Below are positions 8,323 through 16,030 of a stretch of 64,000 nucleotides of DNA, piece by piece (positions within the stretch are counted from its first letter, which is position 1; every line of letters starts with the position of its first letter). The position numbers and the translations under genes were made by a program. Under the pieces are notes generated by a model. That model had not been told where the DNA came from, did no database searches, and worked only from the letters and a program-made list of their open reading frames with translations. The stretch lies in assembly GCA_963818205.1 (NCBI GenBank), contig CAWFRG010000004.1, positions 124,001-188,000 of the forward strand, read 5' to 3'. The DNA is from CAVVYV01 sp963818205. Its GTDB lineage: Bacteria; Actinomycetota; Thermoleophilia; Solirubrobacterales; 70-9.

Positions 8323-8389
8323 CGGCCGGCCAAGCCTAGACCCGGCACGGTCCGGGTCGAGGGGGTCCCACGCTCCGTTGACGCTGGCG

Positions 8390-9763
8390 TTAGACGCGTG
8401 AGGAGCGGGCGCGAGATCCCACCCCTGCTCGTCGTCCATTGACGGCGAGGTCGGCGAATCGCTCCGCGTGACGGGGAGGAAGGAGAGCGCGAACGTAAAC
8501 CCCGTCCGGACGATCTTCGCGCTCGAGATCACCAGCGACTTCGTGAAGCTCCGAAAGGCGCTCGCCATTCGCAAAGGGTACGAGCAACTCCACCTCGGCG
8601 AGGTTCTGCCTGATCAGGCTCGCGATCCTCGAGCGCAGCCCGTCGAGTCCCTCGCCGGTCTCGGCCGAGACCAGGACCGCGTCGCGGTGCCGGAGGGAGA
8701 GCTCGCGGCGCTCTGCCTCGTCGAGCAGATCGACCTTGTTCATCGCCAGCAGCCGCGGGGTCGATCCGGCGCCGATCTCCTCCAGAACCGCGTCGGCGGC
8801 GGCGAGCGACTCCGCCCTCGCCGCCTCCGGCTCGGAACCGTCGACCACCTGCACGATCAGGTCGGCGAGGACGGTCTCCTCGAGGGTCGCCTTGAAGGCC
8901 TCGACCAGCTGGTGCGGGAGCTTGCGGATGAAGCCGACCGTGTCGGTGAGCAGGTAGCGCTTGCCGTCCTCCTCGAAGGCCCGGGTGGTGGGATCGAGGG
9001 TGTGGAAGAGCCTCTCCCCCACCCCGACGCCGGCACCGGTAAGCGCGTTGAGCAGGGTCGACTTGCCGGCGTTCGTGTAGCCGGCGAGGGCGACGGAAGG
9101 CAGCGCGGCGCGCTCACGGCTCGCGCGCATCACGGCGCGGTTTTGCTCCAGGCGCTCGAGGCGCCGGCGAAGTGCGGAGATCCGGTCGCGGGCGAGGCGG
9201 CGGTCAGTCTCGATCTGTGACTCGCCCGGGCCCCTGGTGCCGATCCCGCCGTCCATCCGCCCCGCGCCGAGCCGCTCGAGGTGGGTCCAGAGACCGCGCA
9301 TGCGGGCGAGGTTGTACTCGAGCTGAGCGAGCTCGACCTGGAGCTTGCCTTCGGCCGTGTGGGCGTGGTCGGCGAAGATGTCGAGGATCACTGCGGTGCG
9401 GTCGATCACCGGCACTCCGAGCTCGGCCTCGAGGTTCCGCTCCTGACGTGGGGCGAGCTCGTCGTCGGTGGCGACCAGGTTGGCGCGGGCGGCGGCGATC
9501 TCTCGCTTCAGCTCCGCCAGCTTCCCCTTGCCCAGATAGCGGTTCGGGTCGGGCTCGTCGCGGCGCTGGACCAGCTCGCCGGCGGTCGCCACCCCGGCCG
9601 TTCGCAGCAGCTCCTTCAGCTCCGCGAGAGGGTCGCCTTCCGGCTCAGGGTCGTGGACGACCCCGATCGCGAGGGCTCGCTGGGCCGCGCGGGGGTTGAC
9701 GACCCCCGCGGATCCGTTCGCCTGGCTCGAGTCCTTGAGCCGCCCATTTCGATTTCGCTGCAC
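8390..9763 (-). CDS. hflX: HflX, ribosome-associated GTPase
   Basis: 457 residues, normal for HflX, a GTPase that binds the large ribosomal subunit and splits stalled ribosomes. The N-terminal HflX domain (LGKGKLAELK, DDELAPRQERNLE, VIDRTAVILDIFA) is followed by the glycine-rich linker GTRGPGESQIETDRR and the G domain: G1 GYTNAGKST, G3 DTVGFIRKLP, G4 NKVD. A CCCCC-rich leader lies just upstream of the ATG. It is downstream of dapL, separated by a 348-base region with two hairpins. Confidence 0.95.
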   Translation of the reverse strand: MQRNRNGRLKDSSQANGSAGVVNPRAAQRALAIGVVHDPEPEGDPLAELKELLRTAGVATAGELVQRRDEPDPNRYLGKGKLAELKREIAAARANLVATDDELAPRQERNLEAELGVPVIDRTAVILDIFADHAHTAEGKLQVELAQLEYNLARMRGLWTHLERLGAGRMDGGIGTRGPGESQIETDRRLARDRISALRRRLERLEQNRAVMRASRERAALPSVALAGYTNAGKSTLLNALTGAGVGVGERLFHTLDPTTRAFEEDGKRYLLTDTVGFIRKLPHQLVEAFKATLEETVLADLIVQVVDGSEPEAARAESLAAADAVLEEIGAGSTPRLLAMNKVDLLDEAERRELSLRHRDAVLVSAETGEGLDGLRSRIASLIRQNLAEVELLVPFANGERLSELHEVAGDLEREDRPDGVYVRALLPPRHAERFADLAVNGRRAGVGSRARSSRV

Positions 9764-9808
9764 CCCCCTGATGGTACGCGCCGGAGTCGAGAGGGTTGAT
9801 GGGGGTTA

Positions 9809-9880
9809 GGCGCGTGCGGGGGGCGCCGCAGGCCGAGCTGGGCGCCGCACGCGCCCGAAGCGGGTAGCGGCGCTACCCGC
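9809..9880. terminator. Two tandem GC-rich hairpins between dapL and hflX
   Basis: The 348-base gap 9764-10111 holds two perfect inverted repeats. The first pairs 9809-9819 with 9845-9855 (11 base pairs, loop 25). The second pairs 9860-9868 with 9872-9880 (9 base pairs, 3-base loop). Neither is followed by a T run, so if they end dapL transcription they would be the U-less type common in actinobacteria. The rest of the gap shows no convincing gene; weak frames on the minus strand near 9900-10100 resemble nothing I know. Confidence 0.5.
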
Positions 9881-10111
9881 GAGGGCGCGGGTGGCGATCC
9901 AGCGACGGCATGCGGCGTCATCCGCGTGCGTGGATAACCCACATCAGCCCTCAGGCCCCGGACGCTCGCGGCGAAGGCGGCGGCGTGGGCCCGCCCGACC
10001 GCCTCGGCGTCCTCGGGACGGACAAGGAACTGTCGGGTGCGGACCACATCCGCGAGGCCCCCTCGAAGGGGGAGCCGCTCGAGATCCTCCAGCGCCGCGC
10101 CAACGGCCTGG

Positions 10112-11305
10112 TCAGGGCGTCAGGTGAGCCCGGAGACGCTCAACCGCTTCGCTTAGGAGCTCGTCGGGAGTCGTCAGGGAGATCCGGAAGAACCCCTCAC
10201 CGCTCGGCCCGTAGATCGAGCCGGGCGAGACCACCACCGCGGCCTTGTCCAGAACCAGTTCCGCAAAGGAGGTGGAGGTCTGGCCCTGCGGAACAGGCGC
10301 CCAGATGTAGATCGTCCCCTTCGGCGCCTCGACCTCGACCCCAATCGCCCGCAGGGCGTCGACGACCAGGTCGCGGCGGCGCTCGTAGATCGAGCACATC
10401 TCCTCCACGTGCTTGCGCGGGCCGCGCAGCGCCGCGGCGCCGGCCAGCTGCACCGCCTCGAACAGCCCCGAGTCGACGTTGGTCTTCAGCCGCCAGTAGG
10501 TGCGAATCGCCTCAGGGTTGCCGAGGATCGCGGCGCACCGCCAGCCGGTCATGTTGAAGCCCTTGGAGAGCGAGAAGACCTCGACTCCCACCTCCTTCGC
10601 CCCCGGGGTCGCCAGGAAGCTCGGGGCGACGTAGCCGTCGTAGGTGGTCTCCGAGTAGGCGTTGTCGTGAACGACCAGGATCTGATGCTCTCGGGCCAGC
10701 TCCACGACCCGCTCGAAGAAACCGTCGGGGACGACGGCGCCGGTCGGATTGTTCGGATAGTTGATGAACAGCAGCCGGGCCGCCTCCAGCCGCTCCTCTG
10801 GGATCAGCTCGAGGTCGGGAACGAAACCGAGCGACGGCAGCAGCGGGAGCAGGTGCGCCTCGCCACCGGCCAGCACCGGCCCGCGCGTGTAGACGGGATA
10901 GCCGGGATCGGAGGCGAGTGCGACGTCGCTGGGATCGAGGAAGGCGAAGCAGAGGTGGTAGATGCACTCCTTGGCGCCGATCGCCGGGATCACCTCGTTG
11001 ACCGCGTCGATCTCGACTCCGAAGCGCTGGAGGTAGAAGTCGGCGAACGCCTCGCGGAACTCGGGGCGCCCGCGGTTGCTCGGGTACTTGTGGGTGCTCG
11101 GGTCGCCGACCGCCTCTCGCATCGCCTCGACGATGTAGCGGAAGGTGGGCGTGTCCGGGTCGCCGATCCCGAGACTGATCACGTCGATCCCCTGGTCGAG
11201 CTTCTCCTCGATCCGCCGTTCGAGCTCGGCGAACGCATACGGCGGGATCGCCTCCAACCGGTCCGAAGGGGCCGTGCGGTCGCGCTTGGCGGTGCTCTTC
11301 TCCAT
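10112..11305 (-). CDS. dapL: LL-diaminopimelate aminotransferase (DapL type)
   Basis: 397 residues, a fold-type I PLP aminotransferase. Visible: ISLGIGDPDTPT near residue 43, the YPSNRGRPEFREA segment, NYPNNPTGA with the substrate-orienting Asn, and the PLP lysine in SLSKGFNMTGWR. These fit DapL, which converts tetrahydrodipicolinate directly to LL-diaminopimelate with glutamate, skipping succinylated or acetylated intermediates. Its place next to dapF, and dapA/dapB elsewhere in the window, supports this assignment. A broader aspartate aminotransferase role cannot be excluded from sequence alone. Confidence 0.82.
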   Translation of the reverse strand: MEKSTAKRDRTAPSDRLEAIPPYAFAELERRIEEKLDQGIDVISLGIGDPDTPTFRYIVEAMREAVGDPSTHKYPSNRGRPEFREAFADFYLQRFGVEIDAVNEVIPAIGAKECIYHLCFAFLDPSDVALASDPGYPVYTRGPVLAGGEAHLLPLLPSLGFVPDLELIPEERLEAARLLFINYPNNPTGAVVPDGFFERVVELAREHQILVVHDNAYSETTYDGYVAPSFLATPGAKEVGVEVFSLSKGFNMTGWRCAAILGNPEAIRTYWRLKTNVDSGLFEAVQLAGAAALRGPRKHVEEMCSIYERRRDLVVDALRAIGVEVEAPKGTIYIWAPVPQGQTSTSFAELVLDKAAVVVSPGSIYGPSGEGFFRISLTTPDELLSEAVERLRAHLTP

Positions 11306-11332
11306 CGCCGGGACTCTAAGGGGGCCGGAGGC

Positions 11333-12184
11333 TCAGCCGATCTCGCCCAGGACCCTCGTGAACCGCTCGCTGAACTCCCCCGCGTAGACGTGCTCCGCCC
11401 AGCCGGTCAGCCGCACGGCGAGCTCGTCGCTCACCTCGACCTGCAGCTGGCCCCCGTCGAGCTGGACGGTCAGGGGGCTCTCAGCACCGGCGAGGACGGC
11501 CGCCACCGCCGCCCCACTGGCCCCGGTTCCTGAGGCAAGCGTCTCCCCCACCCCACGCTCGAAGATCCGAGCGCGCACCAGTGCGCCCCTGACGTAGAAG
11601 AAACTGACGTTGGTCCGGTTCGGAAACAGCTCGTGGTGCTCGATCTCCGGGCCAATGGTCGTCAGATCGAGCTCCTCCAACTCCTCCGGGCCCTCGGCGA
11701 CCTCGATCGCGCATTGTGGATTCCCAATCGAGACATGCTGAAAGGGCCACCGCCGCCCGTCCACCTCGAGCTCCCCGCGCCCGTCGTCGCCGCCCGAGGG
11801 GAAATTGGGAGAGCGTGTGCTGGCCCGGCCAATCTCCACCGTCGCGTCGCGATCGGTCCGGATCGTCGGCGTGATCGGGCCAGCCTTGGTCAGGATCGTG
11901 AACTCGTCCGCGTCGGTCCAGCCCCGGTGGCGGAGGTACATCGCCGCCTCCCGCGCACCGTTCCCCGAGAGCTCTGCCTCCGAGCCGTCGGGGTTGAAGA
12001 TCCGGAGCTCGGCGACATAGGCCGGATCCTCATGCGGGAGAAGGAGAAGGATCCCGTCCGAGCCGACCCCGAACGGCCGGTTGCAGATCCTCTTGATTCG
12101 CTCCTCGTTCAGCTCCCACGGCAGCGCCGCCGCCTCGACGATCAGGTAGTCGTTTCCGAGCGCCGTCCATTTCTCGAACTTCAT
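11333..12184 (-). CDS. dapF: Diaminopimelate epimerase homologue with both catalytic Cys replaced by Ser
   Basis: 283 residues in the DapF fold, two mirrored domains. DapF interconverts LL- and meso-diaminopimelate with two cysteines acting as acid and base. Overall similarity is good: the start MKFEKWTALGNDY, FGVGSDGILLL, IFNPDGSEAE, IGNPQCAIEV, ELFPNRTNVSF, GVGETLASGTGA. But the first catalytic motif reads LSGNGAR (Ser73, codon TCG) where Cys is expected, and the second reads ASGTGAS (Ser218, codon TCA) where ACGTGA is expected. Activity as an epimerase is therefore uncertain. The ATG at 12184 overlaps the stop of a small upstream frame; dapL follows 27 bases downstream. Confidence 0.85.
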   Translation of the reverse strand: MKFEKWTALGNDYLIVEAAALPWELNEERIKRICNRPFGVGSDGILLLLPHEDPAYVAELRIFNPDGSEAELSGNGAREAAMYLRHRGWTDADEFTILTKAGPITPTIRTDRDATVEIGRASTRSPNFPSGGDDGRGELEVDGRRWPFQHVSIGNPQCAIEVAEGPEELEELDLTTIGPEIEHHELFPNRTNVSFFYVRGALVRARIFERGVGETLASGTGASGAAVAAVLAGAESPLTVQLDGGQLQVEVSDELAVRLTGWAEHVYAGEFSERFTRVLGEIG

Positions 12185-12330
12185 CGCAATGCATCCTCTC
12201 CGACCGCCGCCAAGGCCGCCTCGGGTTCGAGGAAATACTGGATCGACTCGAGCTCGTCCCAGTCGCTCGCGTTCCACGCCTCGATCGAGCGCCGCAGTAA
12301 GGGCTCGTTCGCAGTGTTCTCTGCGCTCAC
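12181..12330 (-). CDS. Small frame coupled to dapF; SnoaL-like N-terminal stub
   Basis: A 49-codon frame from a GTG at 12330 ends in a TGA that overlaps the dapF ATG (ATGA). The N-terminal part, LLRRSIEAWNASDWDELESI, resembles the first helix of SnoaL/NTF2-like proteins (compare RSAIERWNARDY in the gene at 34503-34912). No further SnoaL sequence follows, so it is either a remnant reduced to its first helix or a short leader-like peptide that couples dapF translation to the upstream mRNA. It lies between miaA and dapF. Confidence 0.45.
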   Translation of the reverse strand: MSAENTANEPLLRRSIEAWNASDWDELESIQYFLEPEAALAAVGEDALR

Positions 12331-12340
12331 GATCGCAGTA

Positions 12341-13261
12341 TCACCCCTTCTCGCGATTGAGCCGGTCCACGATCTCGTCGGCGACCTCCGCGTCCGTGCT
12401 GCCGCTGCGATCGATCAGGGTGACGCCCTCCATCCGCCGCATCCAGGTGAGCTGGCGGCGAGCGTAGGCGCGGTGGGCCGACTTGATCGCCTCGACCGTC
12501 TCGGCCGAGGGGGCGGCGTCGATGTCCCGGAGGAGCTGCTGGAAGCCGAGCGCTGCGCGGGCCGTCCGCGAGGCTCCCGCCTCGTCCGCTCCCCTCGCCT
12601 CCTCCGCGGCACCTTCGGCGATCATCCGATCCACGCGGGCGTTGATCCGCTCTGCGAGCTCCTCCCGCTCCACGGTCACGCCCACGAGCAGGCTTGGCTG
12701 GCGCAGCGTCGCCCTCCACAGTCCCTCGCCGCCCCGTGCGGCCTCGATCCCGGCTCGGGATAGCTCCGTGAGCCGGGCGATCCGCTTGCGGTCGCTCGGG
12801 TCCACGGACTCCGCCAGCTCGGGCTCAAGCTCGGCGTGAAGAGCCTCAGGGCCGCGCTCTGCGAGCTCGCGCTCGACCTCCTGGCGGAGCTCGGCCGGTA
12901 CCGGAGGGCGCAGGTCGAGGTCGGCCAGCGCCGCCCGGAGGTAGAGACCGGTGCCGCCGACGACGATCGGCCGCCGTCCGGCGTCGAGGATGGAGTCGAT
13001 CTCGGCGTGGGCGAGCTCGGCATAGCGGCCGGCGCTGAACTCCTCACCCGGCCCGACGAAGGAGAGCAGCCGGTGCTCGAGCCGGGCGCGCTCCTCCTTG
13101 GTTGCGGCTCCACTCAGGGTCTCGAGGCCGCGGTAGACCTGGATCGAGTCGCAGTTGACGGCCACCGGGTCCTCGCCCCGCTCGCGGAGCCGCTCCGCGA
13201 CCTCGATCGCGACCCCCGTCTTCCCCACCGCGGTCGGGCCGAAGAGCGCGAGGACCTTCAA
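12341..13261 (-). CDS. miaA: tRNA dimethylallyltransferase
   Basis: 306 residues. MiaA adds a dimethylallyl group to A37 of tRNAs that read UNN codons. The P-loop GPTAVGKTGVA lies at residue 9, followed by the conserved NCDSIQVYRGL, VVGGTGLYLRA and the ALGFQQLL and YARRQLTWMRR segments typical of the family. The ATG overlaps the miaB stop by four bases, so the two steps of ms2i6A synthesis are translationally coupled here. Confidence 0.95.
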   Translation of the reverse strand: MKVLALFGPTAVGKTGVAIEVAERLRERGEDPVAVNCDSIQVYRGLETLSGAATKEERARLEHRLLSFVGPGEEFSAGRYAELAHAEIDSILDAGRRPIVVGGTGLYLRAALADLDLRPPVPAELRQEVERELAERGPEALHAELEPELAESVDPSDRKRIARLTELSRAGIEAARGGEGLWRATLRQPSLLVGVTVEREELAERINARVDRMIAEGAAEEARGADEAGASRTARAALGFQQLLRDIDAAPSAETVEAIKSAHRAYARRQLTWMRRMEGVTLIDRSGSTDAEVADEIVDRLNREKG

Positions 13262-14592
13262 GCAGCTCGGCTGAGCAGCCGTTCCTGTCCCGAGAGGGTG
13301 GTCGAGGTGGCGCCGGCGATCTCGACCTCGACCAGCTCCCCCGGCTGCGCGGTGCCGTCGAAGTTGACCGTCTTGTTGTGGCGGGTGCGCCCCCGCCGCC
13401 TGGCGGGGTCGGTGCGGCTCGGGCCCTCGACCAGCACTTCCATCGTCCGGCCGACAAAGCGCTCGCCGCGCTCGCGGGCCCGGCGCTGGACCAGCGCGAC
13501 CAGCCGCTCCATTCGCTCGCGTTTGACCGGGTGTGGCAGCTGGTCGTCGAAGTCGGCCGCCTCGGTGCCGCGCCGGGGCGAGAAGACGAAAGTGAAGGCG
13601 CCGTCGTAGCCGACCTCGTCCACCACCTCCAGGGTTCGCTCGAAGTCGGCCTCGCTCTCCCCGGGGAAGCCGACGATGATGTCGGTGGTCAGGGCGCAGT
13701 CGGGGACGTGCTCGCGGATCAGCGCCACCCGGTCCATGTAGCGCTCACGGGTATAGGTGCGGCGCATCCGCTTCAACACCGGGCTCGAGCCCGACTGCAG
13801 CGGAAGGTGGATGTGCTCGCAGAGCGACGGCAGCTCGGCGTGCGCCCGGATCACGTCCTCGCGCATGTCCTTGGGGTGCGGGCTGGTATAGCGGAGCCGC
13901 TCGATCCCCTCCACTCCGTCCACCCGGGCGAGCAGCTCGGAGAAGCTGATTCGATGCTCTAGAGCCAAATCTCGGCCATAGCTGTTGACGTTCTGGCCGA
14001 GCAGGGTGATCTCGCGAACCCCGTCCGCGGCGAGCCGCTCGGCCTCGGCGATGATCTCGGCGGGGTCGCGACTGACCTCCCGGCCCCTGGTCGAGGGGAC
14101 GATGCAGTAGGCGCAGACGCAGTTGCAGCCCTGAGAGATCTGGAGCCAGCCCTGGAACTCCCGGGCCCGCTTCATCGGCAGGTGCCCGGAGACATCCTCG
14201 AACTCGAAGTAGCCCTGGGCGGTAAGCGAGTCCGAGGTGAGGAACTCGGCGAGCCGGTGGATCTGGCCGGGGCCGAAGGCGACGTCCACGAACGGGAAGC
14301 GCCGGAAGACCTCATCCTTCACGGACTGCGCCCAGCACCCGCCCACCCCGACCACCCGCGCCGGATCTTCGCTCTTCAGCCGCTTCGCCTCCCCGAGGTG
14401 GGCGATGAAGCGGTTGTCGGCGGACTCCCGGATCGAGCAGGTATTGAAGAGGATCAGATCCGCTTGATCGCGGCTGTCGGCCTCGACGTACCCGAGCGAG
14501 TCGAGCATCCCCTTCATCCGCTCGGAGTCGTGCTCGTTCATCTGGCAGCCGAAGGTGGTGACGTGATAGCGCGACGCTCCATTCGGCTCAAT
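13258..14592 (-). CDS. miaB: tRNA-2-methylthio-N6-dimethylallyladenosine synthase; no canonical start codon
   Basis: A radical SAM methylthiotransferase that sulfurates i6A37. The radical SAM triad CNCVCAYCIVP and C-terminal TRAM segment are present. MiaB also needs an N-terminal cluster held by three cysteines. Two of them (NTCSIR, VGGCWAQ) lie within the ATG frame from 14541, but the first, in YHVTTFGCQM, lies upstream of that ATG. That part is in frame only back to an ATT at 14592, directly after the upstream stop. Either ATT is the start, or one base is missing after an ATG at 14582, since inserting one would join it in frame. Downstream the gene overlaps miaA. Confidence 0.9.
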   Translation of the reverse strand: MEPNGASRYHVTTFGCQMNEHDSERMKGMLDSLGYVEADSRDQADLILFNTCSIRESADNRFIAHLGEAKRLKSEDPARVVGVGGCWAQSVKDEVFRRFPFVDVAFGPGQIHRLAEFLTSDSLTAQGYFEFEDVSGHLPMKRAREFQGWLQISQGCNCVCAYCIVPSTRGREVSRDPAEIIAEAERLAADGVREITLLGQNVNSYGRDLALEHRISFSELLARVDGVEGIERLRYTSPHPKDMREDVIRAHAELPSLCEHIHLPLQSGSSPVLKRMRRTYTRERYMDRVALIREHVPDCALTTDIIVGFPGESEADFERTLEVVDEVGYDGAFTFVFSPRRGTEAADFDDQLPHPVKRERMERLVALVQRRARERGERFVGRTMEVLVEGPSRTDPARRRGRTRHNKTVNFDGTAQPGELVEVEIAGATSTTLSGQERLLSRAA

Positions 14593-14877
14593 CTAGCCCT
14601 CTCGCTCCGGGGGCGCTTCGTTGACGATCTGCTGGATCCGGCTGTGGGAGAGGCCGATCGCCTTCCCCACCTCCCTGTAGCTGGCGCCGCCGGCGACCGC
14701 CTCGCGCACCCGGCGATCGCGTTCGAGCCTCACCCCGGCGATCCGCTCCTCGATCTCACGCATTGCCCGCCGGTACTCGAGCCCTGCCCGCACCCGCTCC
14801 AGCCAGCCCCGATCCCGGGAGCGCTCGAAGTCGCGCTGCGCCTCGCGCAGGTGGGCGGCGTCCGGTGTGTCGAGCAT
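14593..14877 (-). CDS. Small helix-turn-helix protein
   Basis: 94 residues. The N-terminal two thirds are highly charged and helical (DFERSRDRGWLERVRAGLEY, REIEERIAGVRLERDRRV). The C-terminus has a helix-turn-helix of the sigma region 4/MerR-like kind, AGGASYREVGKAIGLSHSRI, followed by QQIVNEAP. A transcription regulator acting on DNA is likely; the target is unknown. The ATG lies five bases from a perfect inverted repeat, so autoregulation is plausible. Its stop codon TAG abuts the reading frame of miaB, suggesting co-transcription. Confidence 0.7.
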   Translation of the reverse strand: MLDTPDAAHLREAQRDFERSRDRGWLERVRAGLEYRRAMREIEERIAGVRLERDRRVREAVAGGASYREVGKAIGLSHSRIQQIVNEAPPEREG

Positions 14878-14881
14878 GGTC

Positions 14882-14915
14882 GCTGTATAGCACTGGGTGT
14901 TGCCAGCTATACAGC
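14882..14915. promoter_or_regulatory. Operator-like inverted repeat over the HTH gene promoter
   Basis: GCTGTATAGC at 14882-14891 and GCTATACAGC at 14906-14915 form a perfect 10-base inverted repeat with 14 bases between, sites about 24 bases centre to centre. On the minus strand the repeat nearest the gene contains TATACA ending seven bases before the ATG at 14877, a leaderless -10 pattern. A dimeric regulator bound here would cover the promoter. Confidence 0.6.
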
Positions 14916-14935
14916 AATCCGAAAAGAGAGCGACC

Positions 14936-15550
14936 CTAGTCGACGGTGAGATCGCCCTGCATGCCAGCCTCGCGGTGCCCCGGCACGGTGCAGAAGAAGA
15001 CGTATTCGCCCGCCGTCAGGTCATTGACGCTGACCTCCTGCTCTCCGCCGGTGAAGACCTCGGTCTCGCCGAGGAGGTCGCCGTCCGCGTTCTCCACCGC
15101 GAGGCTGTGCGGCACCGGCGAGGGGTTCGAGTAGGCGATCGTCAGGTTCCCCGCCTTCGCCTCGAGACCATCCGGGTCGAAGACCAGGGAGCCGTCGGAT
15201 GGTGAGGTCACGTCGAGGGTGGTGGCGGCCGCTGGAGGCTGCGACGGCTGCTGCTTCCCTCCTCCGGCCGGCTGGGGCTGGCCGCCGGGGGCTGGCGGGG
15301 GAGCCGCCTCCTCCTCCGCGGTCGCCGCCTCCTCCGCCAGCTCCTTGTCGCGGTGCTCCTGTTCATCCTGAGCATTGACGACCGCGTACGCGGTGGTGCC
15401 GACGACGAGCGCGGCGAACGCGGCGGTGCCCAGGACAAGCACCGCTCGATTTGGCGGGAAGGAGGCCCTCCCGCGAATCCCGATCGCGGCGATGCCGAGG
15501 GCCGCCAGGACCAGTGCTCCGCCCAGCCAGTAGAAGAGACTGCCGTCCAT
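14936..15550 (-). CDS. Membrane-anchored cupredoxin
   Basis: 204 residues. Two N-terminal membrane helices (about 6-24 and 38-60) are followed by an Ala/Glu/Pro/Gln-rich linker (65-110) and a C-terminal plastocyanin/azurin-like domain. The type 1 copper ligands are visible: His in PVPHSLAVE, then Cys, His and Met in FFCTVPGHREAGM. It probably carries electrons outside the membrane; partners are not encoded nearby. TAGGAT lies nine bases before the ATG on the minus strand (15560-15565), a likely -10. It follows recX by 12 bases. Confidence 0.85.
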   Translation of the reverse strand: MDGSLFYWLGGALVLAALGIAAIGIRGRASFPPNRAVLVLGTAAFAALVVGTTAYAVVNAQDEQEHRDKELAEEAATAEEEAAPPPAPGGQPQPAGGGKQQPSQPPAAATTLDVTSPSDGSLVFDPDGLEAKAGNLTIAYSNPSPVPHSLAVENADGDLLGETEVFTGGEQEVSVNDLTAGEYVFFCTVPGHREAGMQGDLTVD

Positions 15551-15562
15551 CGGGCGGTGATC

Positions 15563-16030
15563 CTACCCGTTCCGTTCCAGCGCCCGAACCGCATCGTAGG
15601 CCGCCTCGAGCGGAAAACCGCGGCGCGCCAACTGGGCCAGGGCGCGCTGCCTGCCCCGCTCGTCGGCGACCTCGATGCCGCTGCGGGCGACGAGCGCGGA
15701 GGCCCTCCTGACGATCTCGTCCTCGCTCTCGACTGCGAGCGCAGCTTCGATCCACTCGTCGCGGATACCCCGGCTGATCAGCGCCTCGCGGATCCGGTCC
15801 GGGCCCCAGCCGGCCAGCTCGCGCTTGTCCTCGGCGTAGCGGCGGGCAAAGCGCTCGTCGTCGATCGAGCCGTCCTCGACCAGGCGGGTGAGGACCTCTA
15901 TTCGCTCGGACTCCTCCACCCCGCGCTCGGCGAGCCAACGGGCGAGCTCGGACTCGGTGCGCTCCTTGTGTCCAAGCGCCTTCAGCGCCAGCTCATAGGC
16001 CTCGGCGACGCTCGGAGGGGTCTCAGGCAG
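15563..16030 (-). CDS. recX: RecX regulatory protein; start codon non-canonical
   Basis: RecX binds RecA filaments and restrains recombination. The helical repeats are clear (GSIDDERFARRYAEDKR, WGPDRIREALISRGI). The first canonical start is a GTG at 15919, giving only 118 residues. Yet conserved RecX sequence continues in frame upstream: VAEAYELALKALGHKERT, then ESELARWLAERGV. That frame has no ATG, GTG or TTG before it runs into recA; the nearest candidate is a CTG at 16030, overlapping the recA stop by eight bases. I take that as the likeliest start. Tight coupling with recA is usual for recX. Confidence 0.8.
   Translation of the reverse strand: MPETPPSVAEAYELALKALGHKERTESELARWLAERGVEESERIEVLTRLVEDGSIDDERFARRYAEDKRELAGWGPDRIREALISRGIRDEWIEAALAVESEDEIVRRASALVARSGIEVADERGRQRALAQLARRGFPLEAAYDAVRALERNG

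Noticed and set aside
9899..10111. A small minus-strand gene between dapL and hflX
   Set aside because: The frame changes composition along its length, overlaps hairpins and hflX, and matches nothing I recognise.
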